A stretch of 64,000 bases of DNA from Pomphorhynchus laevis. Lineage: Eukaryota > Acanthocephala > Palaeacanthocephala > Echinorhynchida > Pomphorhynchidae. Below are positions 26,201 through 38,200 of the stretch, piece by piece. Under the pieces are notes generated by a model. It was not told the origin of the DNA, searched no databases, and saw only the letters and a program-made list of their open reading frames with translations. Both the position numbers and the translations under genes were made by a program. The stretch's first letter is position 1. Every line of letters starts with the position of its first letter. The stretch lies in assembly GCA_012934845.2 (NCBI GenBank), contig WNNJ02003431.1:62001-126000 (forward strand), written 5' to 3'.

Positions 26201-29200
26201 AAGATTAAAAGGTAACTAGACGTCAAATAGACGCAATCATCCCGTCCGATTCGAATACAGATGTGATTTCCTATTTAGTAAAAATGCTAGTATAATTAAA
26301 TCTGTTATACTTATATCGTTGCATATTATTTCATGGTGAATCGTAGACTTTGAATTCAATAAACAGTCAAAAATACATTATACCTATATCAGTTAAAATA
26401 TAACCACAATTTATTAATACTTTTTGAAATTACTGATAATAAAATATCTAATTTGTTAATTGAATATAGTTTATTAGCTTATAATTAATAATAAAATACC
26501 AAGATTCTGAGTTTACAGTAAGCTTGTCAGACCGAGCGATGTTGGCAAGACTGTATGTTAAAGCTTGTATGTTATCATCTCACAAACTTTTTTGTTAATT
26601 GAACACAGTTTATTAGTTTATAAATAATAAATGTATTTTTTAAAATTCATTTAATTTTAATTTTTTGATACTTAAATTCGTTTTTACTGATCCAATGTTT
26701 TATTTTAAATGATATGTTTTTATAAATATCTCTTGTGCTATCAAATTGCGGTCGAGACTCTTCAAGTCAGCACACCAACGGCACTAATAAGTTATTTATA
26801 CAGTGCATTTTAAATGCAATTAAATGTATGATGGATTACAATTTTAAAATTCGATGTATTTTAAATGTAATTGAAGATGTGTTTTTTTTCATCTCATTAA
26901 AAATTATAGTGAAAATGTTCCTCATATATACACATTTTTCTCACAGTGAAACAGTTTCAAGACTTATCCAATTGGTATATAGTACAATGGCAAATAGATT
27001 CATTGTTCATAAATTGCAAAATGGGTCAATTAAAATTGTGCGATATTATTTTTCACGCATGATGATTAATTTTATTATACAATTCAAAATTTATCATATT
27101 TATGTGTCATTTATACATTTGTAAATATATAAATTTATTTTGTTAAGAATGCATTGATTTTGAAAATAAATATTTTTTTGCGTAATTATTACTAGGAAAA
27201 TAAACATTTATAAATCCTCTTTGTATAATTTTTATACCAATTCTCTTTTTTCCTCTCAACGGTATATTTTGATATAAGCGTTTAATGTACAAATATTTAC
27301 TATATGGATTTTATTACGGCTTTGGATCTGCATTTATGATATAAAATTCAAAGAAATCGAGATACATTTCAAGTGTATTTTTTAGTTACATATATAACTG
27401 TGTCCCTCCAAACCCATTAATGCCAAATAACTCAAGAAGCTGGACACATTTAAGTTAATGCGGTCAGAAATTCGCTATGCCGAACTACCCGTCTGAGTTT
27501 TTGAAAATAATTGTACAAACCAATTAGTTATTAATCGCTTGACTTAGGCAAACAGTCAGTGATAATACCGAGTGAAAGACTTCGATTCAAAGAGTAATTG
27601 AAATTCAGCTTCGACCAAACTGTAGAAAAGGCATATTGTCTTTTGTGTTTTTGTTTTGATAAAAGCTGTTTTTTATGGGAGCAAGATTAAATCTTAGCAC
27701 AAGTATAACCTTATACCGTTTAATTCTTTAGTGCTAGCAAGTTTAAATCTTTGAAAGGCAAAAAATAAGTAAATCTCTCGTATATTTTATAATAATTCAC
27801 ATTTAAATTAAAATAATGTGCCTATATACGATTCAAATGATATTTTTATTAGTAATTTTTGATTTTTCCTTATATTTATGATGTAGTCTAGTATGATGAT
27901 GTCTTAGTATATAGTACCTGATGTGTATGACGTAGTTTAATATAGTATACTATATGGTGCATCATCTATTATTTGATGTGAATAATATTTTGTTAGCCAT
28001 AGAAAAACAATATGTTGATTGCACGCTTATGGCCAACTTGGCCATATATTCTCTGCATCTTTCAAGTTTGCAAATTTCATTCTAACGAGAACACTAAAAG
28101 TTCTAGTAGACTGCAAGATTTATTCTGTCTTTTATAAATTAAAACATACCTTACTTAGTAGAGCCTGTTGTGAAATTGCACGCCTATAGCCAACTTTGGT
28201 CATGTACTCTCTGCATCTTTTAAGAATATTTGCTATATAAAGAGTAAGCAAGCCATCTGCTGGATAAGACTGGTCGCTTGTCGGTAGAAGTGTTTGAAGG
28301 AAATACACAATGTACCTATATCCACCAAAATGTCTTTTCTGCACATCCGTTGTCTGATTATGGAACCTTTGCTCCAGCTTATTCAAAATTAAAGGCACTT
28401 GACCTATCGAAAATGTAATTTGTCTTAAAATTAATTAACTAATAAATGAGCGCTATATGTAACTATCATATTTAAGCTAACCTGGTAAAATAGAAACAAG
28501 AACATCCCAATATGAATAAGAATAGATCATAAAATGTTCAAGGACACACAAAGCAGAATTAACAACCATATCCGATCTAGAGTATGTTCGTTCTACAATG
28601 ATTCTACCGGTACTTGTTAATCCGATAGTAAGACAACCTTAAGTTAAGGATGCGATTAAGTATTAATTTCATATTTTAAATTTCTTCAATAATATAAATA
28701 AGATAAAGATATCGTATTCGAGTATATAGATTTGACTTGATATTTATTATCAAGTCAAATAAAATATATTAATATTAATATTTTGATAAAAATTATAAAC
28801 TCATAACTATAAATATTTATTAAAAATATTTATTTATTTTATTCGTATTGAGAAAATACTTAATTATAAGTTTAATGAAAACTTCACTGAAATAAGCAGC
28901 CACAATAAACCACGATGAATTTTAAAAATTTCCAAGGCAATTTTCCAAGAATGCTAAAAGATAAAAAAATGTCAGCTTTCACTTATTATTCACTGAAATT
29001 TGATAACGCTTCATAAAATGCCAATTTATGGAAAAAAAGCCTAGAAATAAAACCTGTATAACAATTTATATAATTTAGATTTTTTCTTAATTTAGATTTT
29101 TATATGTCCTGCTTTAAACAAGATATTATCAGGCTTCAGCCTCCGTTTATAAAATAGAATTGTAATAATGTAAATATTAATATATTGTATAATATATTGA

Positions 29201-32200
29201 TACAATTTATCTTTGAATTAGTAAAGTGAATTATAATTGAATAATTAAATGTAATTGGCATCATATAATGTGTGCATAGAGTGACGAGATTAAAATCAAG
29301 AGATTATTTTGAATGCAAAAATTGACTAAAATTGACTGAAAAGTGACAAAATTGAATAAAAAATGAGATTAAATGAATATGTGACGAAATTAAATGTTAA
29401 TTGGACGAGATTGTTTACAAATATGATGATATTGAATTTGAAAATTCTGAAATGAGAGTAGAAAGACAAAACATGAAAATCTAAGTATACAGGTGTTGCA
29501 ATTACGAATTGAACGAAATTGAATGTCACGAAATTAGATTTTAAGTGTTAAAAATTAAAAATTTAAATGCGAATTCTATGAAAATAACAATTTTAATTAA
29601 TGCAAACAGCAAGTAAACTGATCCAAGTATCCTTTCATTCTTTGCAACTCTAATTTGTAAAAATTTAAATATTAAGTCAAAAGTAAGTATAAGTAACTTA
29701 CAACTTTAATAAAACAATTTGTAATGTTTCAATTTAGTGAGTAATTAGGAAGTTGAATAGTTCAAAGCAAATATAGCAATTAAAGTAGTTTTCAATCAAT
29801 ATCCTTAATATCAAGATAAAACCTCAAAATTAAATGATTTTACAAAATCATTCATAAATCAATAAAAATAATTTCAATATTTTATGGCATTAGTCATAAA
29901 AAACTAATTTTGTTTATTAAAACTGGTTGAATTAGAACCTACCCGAATAAGTGAGACATATACTGACCAGCCATTCTCCATCATTAAGTTGTAATTGTCT
30001 TTTATCAGCAACGGAACATAAGTGTCGATCAAAATATAGAACACGACCATCCCGACCGGCCATAGCAGTCAACGAACATATAGATTGAATGCAGCTATTG
30101 GTAAAGCTTTGTCCACTGCGTCTAGCGTTGTATGGTCGGGGTTGTTCCGGTTGAACTTCCTGTTGAAAGGCCATTCCAGTGCTATGCACACTGCAGTGCA
30201 AATTCTGATCTGAAAAGCTACATATTAAGATAAAGCTTCTTTTCATCATATCTCCGGCGTTTAATGAAGGAATTTGTCCAAATAGATTACACACGTCTGC
30301 TCGATATGTTTGCATTTCCCATATCTGAATCTCGAAAACTCCTAGGTTACGTAGAAGTGCACAAATTCTACGATGGCTAAGAGGACTAAGAAAACAAACA
30401 GATCGTCTTGGTCGTTCGATAATAAGCCCTTGCAATTTTAAACAATCAGCCGTTGTTTGTGATCCATTGTGTTTAAATTGAACCTTAAAGTACATGAAAT
30501 TTAATGAAGGTTCGCAGTTTGATCAATAATTGCTTAATAAATTACATATATATTTTATCATCTCAAGTTACACTGTGTTGTAGAATGTATCTTAGCTGCT
30601 TGTTTTGTTGTCTACTCAATATCGGCAAAACGTACAGCATTTTTTAACTAAGACATAATTATGAAATTAGTCAATTGTTCCAATGTCACATATCAGTAAC
30701 ATCGAGATAATAGTGATTATCTAAATGTTTTGTGTAATATAAAAATAAAAAAATCATTTTTTTAATTTATTACATTTAAAAAATATACGAATCTCTTTTA
30801 CTATAAAAGAATATATCTGGAATATCTAATAAAAGTAAAAGCAATTTACATAACTATTTATATTAGCACCCGAATATAGCAATATTTCAATCGCTTAGAG
30901 GATAACGGATAGTTAAAGCTTAGCAGTATCTTAAGGCATAGCATGACATAACACACTCCGGCTTCAGAGTATGTATTCATAATTTGTCATGTATTGATAT
31001 TTTCTTCCTGAAGAAATATATTGAAAAGATAATCATTGAAATCATAATTAACCGTTTGTAAACACCTAAAGGTTTTATGATAAGTAATTAAATACTGAGA
31101 AGTTCACTTGCAAGGGGTTAACATTTAAGGAACGTACTCGATGTTCGCATTTTTATATTTAAATTTTTGCTATCATTACAATTTAAATTACGGAAATATG
31201 GTGAACAGCACAATTAACGGGTGTATGGTGGACAACACAATAATACTATGTATTAAGCCGTTGCTTCTTCGCACTCTTCATGTTATGAGGAAGCCTAGGG
31301 AGCGCATTCTCAGTGATGATGTGCTCCCTAGGTCTGTGTGCTCCTTGATTATTCTATTCACGAAATGGACTTTGGATATGCACTTTTAAAAAATATAAAA
31401 TATCCAGTTGTGAAAATAAATCAGAAAATTGCGATTACGGTAAATACCAGAATATTTGCGAAAATATTCACTCTCATTAATATAACAACTGATAAATAAT
31501 TTATAAAACTCACTTGATAGATGTACACGGGGCTATTAGCCGTGAAATTGCTAAAAAGTGCATATGCATTGCGATTCTCTCCGAAAACGACAATGTCTGA
31601 AATATCAAACTGTTGCTCATATTCAATGGCTTTCCATGACTTTACTACTTCGTGTTGAACGAAAACAAGAAGAATCTATAATTAAAGAACGTTCATTTTA
31701 TAAAGCGTTATCAAGATGTAAACAACGAACCTTCCCTGAAACGGTTGTACAAATGAAAGAGTTTTCAGGCAAGTCTTTGACGTTCTCGCGATCAGGATGA
31801 TCTGGATATTTACTAGTTTCAGAACGATCCAGATTTACATACGTCTTCATTTATACATAAAACGTAATATTTGAAATTTGTAATTGCATTATAATTAAAA
31901 ATGAAAGAAAACATATTATTATATACATGAACCTATTTCGTCTGATCAAACTTTAGTTAAAAAATTAAAGTGATCAACTTCTTGATGTGCAATATCATTT
32001 GCATTTTATCCATAGGCCCGTATATAACGAAATAAAATGGACTTTAAAGCAGCCGTACTGGGTGGCAATTTAAGTACTTCGACTACTATGTATCTTTAGT
32101 AGTTGGAAACATGAATTGAATTGCTTACTCGAAGATCGAATTAACCATTTGAGCATTATATGATAAACTCGCGAAAAATCAAAAAGTAAATTAAATTTTT

Positions 32201-35200
32201 TGAAAGTTGTTAGATAAAAAATATCAAATTAAAGCCGAATATTTAAGACAAACCAGAATGCAATTATAAATTTAAAAGTTTAGTTCTCACATTGAATGAC
32301 TCACACCTTTCAAATAGACGGCATAAATACATAATTAATAGTTTATATTAAAATAAGTTTTTGACAAAAAATAATAATTAAATTTTTGAAGTTATAAATT
32401 CAAAACATACATATGCTAGCATTTTATGTAAGCATATGGCACAGAAAAATACAATTATACAATTATTAATACATTTTAGAAAATAAATGTGAAAATGTCA
32501 ATAATTAATTTTTGAAGCGTCAAATTATATATGGCATGTTTTCATAAACTACTAACTTAATTTACATAAATTTTAAATATTATAAAATTTATACAAATTT
32601 TATATAAATGTATGACATAAAATATTTATAATGGGCAAAGTCGTTACTGCTGATATCATTATAAATGTTAGCTGATATAACAATAAGTATATTAATGAGA
32701 ATATATGTACGAAAATATATACCAAATAGTACATATAACACAGTGTACTTAGTTTTGATATAATATATGGACTTAATATTTTCAAATTTTTACTTTTAAA
32801 GGGTGCATATTATCGGTGTTGGTTTAGTCAAAACTTTTAACTTTATGAGTTTAATTACAATAAGATGGAGACATTTTACTTTTATGTGAATCGTAACTAT
32901 TACACTTTAAATGTTTATTTTTCATGTTCCGAACCAAAAGTTGAAATTTAAATAGTTTTTTAAGATTTCCAATAGTTTAACTGACTGTTACTATATATAT
33001 CGTTCAAATATTGCTAATTAGAAAAACTGATGGACATTATGGAAATTCACAGTAATTGGCAAATCGAAAAAGGCATCCAATTTACCACAGATAAGCATAT
33101 ATATTGCAAGAATATGTGCAATAATATACAATATAAGTTATTCAATTTTTAAAATAAATCGAATAAATTTATTTAAGATTAATAATTAAATGTTTAATCA
33201 TAATAAAGTAATTTAATAATTATTATAATTATTAATATTGATATTTATATTCGATTTATCGTATATTATCAAATATTTTTATCACTAGAAATGTTGGTCA
33301 GATGGATGTCTCTCACATTAAAAAATATTGATGTCATTGACTGATTACTAAATCACAAAAGACGTTCAATTTATCGTTCAATTTGAACAATAATAGAATT
33401 TATAATAGTGTGTTATCGACATAAGCAAGATTGAAGATTAAAATCAGACAAATCAGTATTCATATTCATTTTACAGTGCCTTTGAAGTGGCTCTAAGATA
33501 AGAACTATTGAAGCTGCATCAAAAAAGGAAAAAAAATATTTGATATTTCGCTAAACTCTGTTAGCATCTTCAGAAAATTCTAAAGATTCTGAAACAAATA
33601 TATTTAAATCGTTCAAATATTGCTAATTAGAAAAACTGATGGACATTATGTGAATTCACAATAATTGGCAAGCCGATAAGGTGTAATTTTCTAAAGATGC
33701 TAACAGAGGTTCACGAAATATCAAATAAAATTTTCCTCTTTTTTGATCCAGCTCTAATAATTCTTTATCAATAAGTATTAACTATTTACTTATAGTTTAC
33801 TTATAATGAACGAATATCGGATAGTCAATTGCTTTCATATAACTAATAAGTGAATATAATTGTAAATACGATCGTTAATTATTTCAAACTTTTTGATTTA
33901 GCCATGGAAGATATAAAGCTTAACATCTACACATAATTGTGAATGCAAATTAGAATTAATTATATAAATACTAATTACAATAATATTATTATTATAATTA
34001 ATAATTATTGTAATATTATACCTAAAATAGTTTGAGATATAATATACAATATAATATACATACAAGCTTTAATACACAATATTATATACATACACCACAT
34101 TCACGAAGCCGCCTGAGAGCGCATTCGCGAACCCGACCGAGAGTGCATTTACAAAGCCATAATAAAGAACAGTGACACGCGGGAAGCCGTCGAGCACAAC
34201 AAGGTGTTGCGACTGTAATGGTTCCGCAGCTGCATGTAAACGTTGCCGATGTGCAAAAGATTCCACACATTGTGTCAACTGTCAGCCCCCGAATTGTCGC
34301 AATCAAACAACATCTTGTGATAATAACGAAGCCCAAATTATCCCAACAACTGTTACTGCAAGCTATTAAACAATTGATTCTGCGAGCAATTTAGCAATTA
34401 ATACAGCCAGAAACACTATATCCACGCTAAACTCAAATTTGTTACAACTCGATGAATTATCAGTAAGAATAAATGCCATTTACTACGAAGTAATACACTG
34501 GAGACCGAATTTATTCAACTTACCTAAATGCAACCTCACAAGGACATTTATCGAATTAATGACGTCTCAACTTGTTATTTTCAACAGCATGGCTAAGGCA
34601 AACATCTCATTTTAAATAATGACGATTTTGCCAAAATTGATTCTCCAGAGAATTTCATCCCGCAAGGTCAGTGTCCTGAGAAAAATTCTTGATTAGGTTA
34701 AAGATAAGGATGTGGAAAGATGGTGATATAAAAGCACTTCTTATCGAAGCACGTTTTCTTTAACAAAATGACATCCCCTGCCAATGACGGACTCATATAG
34801 GAACAGATAAAATTTTGCAGAATATCATAAAACTAACACAACGGAAAATTTAAAGCGGCGATGCGTCTACTGAGCAGTGGCGGGGAGAATTCAAGGATAT
34901 TGCTGTTATCCGATAAATGTGGGGACATTACAGTATTTGAGAAGCTAAAAAGTCTGCATCCAAACCATCCACATTAGACGTTAAATGTCTTCTTCATTTA
35001 GGTATTAATGGATGTTCTCAGTTTAACGATGTAATTTTTCGGAACATTAATGCAGATTATGTTCAACGAGCCTATAAAAGAACCAACGGATGTACAGGTC
35101 CTTCCGGACTGGATGCAAACCATTGGAGGCCAATGCTGACTCAATACGAACCTGAATCCAGAAATCTTGCAGATCAGGTAGCGGAATTTGCAATTCGCAT

Positions 35201-38200
35201 TGCTACTGACATAATAGATGATGTCCAACTCGAAGCATACAAGGTATACAGATTAATACCCCTAGATAATTGTCCAGGAGTTCGACCTATAGCAATTGGG
35301 CAAGTCCTTCGTCGCATCGTCGGTAGAATAATTTCAAGCCGTATACGCAAGCAAGTAATAACAGTTTCAGGCAAAACACAGCTATGTGCAGGTCAACGCT
35401 GCGGCACTGAGTTCGGAATACACTCTATAAGAAATGAATATGCGAGGTCTGATGAACACTGTATTTTAATGCTAAACGCTGAAAACGCATTTGATAGCAT
35501 CAACAGATCAATTGCACTCGAGAATATGATCAAAGTATGCCCAAGTCTGTCGACAATCTTTGCAAATTGTTATTTATCTCTTTCTACATTATCTGTACAC
35601 AAAGATATAATTTTCTCAGAGGAAGGGTACACCCAAGGTGATCCCCTTGCAATGTGTGCATACGCAGCTGTTTCACTGCCGCTAATTCAAGACCTTAGAA
35701 CAAGATTTCCTGGTATTGTTCATCGATGGTACGCAGACGACGTAGTATGTGTAGGGCGCTATGAATATTTGTTATCGCTGTGGGACTATATCTACGATAT
35801 AAGTCCAAGATACGGATTCCATTTAAATCCATTACAATGTACCATCTTAATACATCATGGCTCTTCGTTCAGGGATGGCGAATGTTTTAAACAAAGAGGA
35901 GTACACGTGTCAACTCGGGGTGTTAAGCCACTAGGCAGTTTTATCGGAGAATCAGACTACATAAGAGAAAACGTTGAGAAAATGACTGAAAAGTGGGTTG
36001 TTCAAATCGAAACACTGAGAGAATTAGCCTTGATAGACAGTCAAGTCGCTTTTACAATGTTTACTAAAGGCCTACAATTCCGATGGGCGCACCTAAAACG
36101 CACCTGTTTACTAAACCCAGTATGGCTCTTCCGACTGGACACTGCACTTTTTAATAATCTTGTACCTGCTATAACTGGTAAGATCAATCTTAATCAACAG
36201 TGGGAATCAATTCTACAACTACCGATTGGACTAGGTGTTCTTGACATAATGAAACCAAGTGTAAATACAATAACAGAGTATAAAAACTCCAAACGTATGT
36301 GTGCCCCCTTCTTAAATATCGAAAAAGCTCTATTGGATGATGAACAGCAACACATATCCTGCAAAATTAAACAAGAGAAAAAGGTAGCACAAAACGTGGA
36401 AGCACATACGGCTATAAGTAGCTTAAATTTGGCACAGCAGAATTTACTCAAACACATCGCTGATGCTCCCGGATCTTCACTGTGGTTAAGCAGTTTTCCT
36501 TCCATCTACTATAAACGCGTCCTATTAAGACAACAATTCCAAGACGCACTTGCAACACGCTTCGGATGGAGTCTAAAGGATATTCCCGACAAATGCACTT
36601 GTGGCGAAAAACTCAATATCTCTCACGCCCAATCGTGTAAAATAGGAGGAATCCCCATCATTCGACATAATATTATACGCGACGTAATTGGTTCAGCTCT
36701 AAAGGATGCATGCTATAACGTATTATCCGAACCATGTATTACACCAGTTCCTGAAGGGATGATTTTTGAGAATGATTCTACCACAAAGGATAGATCTGCT
36801 AGGCTCGATTTAGTATGCAACGGTCTTTTTGGCGATTCGAACGCGCGGTCCTTCATAGACGTTTATGTTTTTAATCCACTTGCTCAGTCTTCCGCTTTGA
36901 ATATGCAGAGTTCACATACCTATCATGAAAACGGGAAACGGAGTAAGTACTTAGAGAGAGTTACAAAACTCGAATGCGCCGGATTAATTTCTCTCACTTT
37001 CTATACTGTAGGAAGCATAGGCCCATCTGCCAAAAATATGTTGACGATCATCGCAAGCAAGCCCGAAAGCATGGATCGACATACAGCGAGTGTGTAACTT
37101 CACTGCGAGCAGACGTTTCTTTCGCCCTCGCGAGATGCTCGTCCTTAGCATTACGTCGGTCTTCAGTCAGACAAATTCATTAACAATTAACTACAATCTT
37201 AATATTGTAACCTTCAACTAACTTGACCTATCATAATATATTGTACATATAGTACGTTTTGTGTTAAAGCCCAATTTGCGGGAACTCCAAATGTAAATCT
37301 ATTTAATAAATATTTGCTCAATTGTAATAATTTAAATTACTTTATTATAATTAAATATTTAATTATTAATGTTAAATAAATATATTTATTTTTTTTAAAT
37401 TGAATAACTAATAATCAATAATTAATTATTAATTAATTATTGATTATTAATAATTAATTGATAATTAATTATTAATTATTAGTAATTAATTAACAATTAA
37501 TTATTATAATAATATACTATGTGCTAGAATAAGAAATTACGCTAGATAATCACTTTAAATAGGAGAAATAATATTTCATCTAATATAATTACAAATAAGA
37601 ATATTTGTAATCTAATACTTATTTCATAATTGTTATTATTAAAATTTTATTAAAGAAAAGGTAAAGGCTAATTTGAATACGTAAAAATCGGAGGTATTTT
37701 TAAACAAGCAAACTAAACTATGCAAGGATACGATAACAACTATATAGTAAGGAATGCATTGTACTTCACCATGATGAATTTTCTGAATTTTATGGATAAG
37801 AACGTTTATGTGCATATTAGTAGTTAATATACCTTTATGGATCTTAGTTTTAAGGATCTTCTTTGTATAAGATATAATATCTTGTGTATTATCGTATAAT
37901 ATTTGGCAGCTTTATTCGTATGAATATAAACAATAACTAATTATTTATAATTAGTTAATAATATTAATAGATTATGTAATATCGTATAATATGTAATATT
38001 ATATGTAATATGAATAATATCGTATAATATGTAATATGTAATCATATCGTATAATATGTAATATTATATGTAATATCTCTTTTGAATCTAAAAACAATTA
38101 TTAATTTTATTATTTAATTATTAAATTTTGATTTAGCATTATTATGTTTTGTTTATTTTATAATTATATTAAATACGTAGACTCAGTTAGCTGATTTAAT

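Larger units (their letters stand above)
34090..37320 (+). mobile_element. R2-like LINE with C-terminal restriction-like endonuclease
   Basis: A ~3.2 kb non-LTR element in the largest MED16 intron, antisense to the gene. It consists of a GC-rich 5' part with a ~27 bp imperfect tandem repeat (34,098-34,155), a cysteine-rich N-terminal segment, a long RT plus endonuclease frame, and a short 3' tail ending around AATAAATATTTGC. There are no long terminal repeats, integrase or APE endonuclease. A few frame changes exist (near 34,960 and again near 37,050), so it is probably inactive, but it is much better preserved than the LINEs at 40-53 kb. Confidence 0.85.

Noticed and set aside
9275-27660. 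The 3 kb inverted arms as terminal inverted repeats of one giant DNA transposon
   Set aside because: The interior holds MED16 exons, an annexin-like gene and an unrelated LINE, with no transposase. The outer ends show no short terminal motif or target duplication, and arm 1 extends beyond the shared unit.
24074-28149. A missing MED16 exon in the intron that contains arm 2
   Set aside because: The flanking exons join in phase 0 and the protein aligns without a gap (SQQALLSK then VTDFTQEL), so none is needed.
31558-31800. 80-codon plus-strand open frame
   Set aside because: It is antisense to two MED16 exons that splice in phase and match the family.
34082-34336. Minus-strand cysteine-rich frame over the start of the R2-like LINE
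   Set aside because: The plus-strand reading has the element-type cysteine spacing; the reverse one arises from the same codons and the local tandem repeat.
34090-37320. Retrovirus or LTR-retrotransposon origin for the RT at 35.1-37.1 kb
   Set aside because: No terminal repeats, protease, RNase H or integrase, and the RT and C-terminal nuclease are of non-LTR type.
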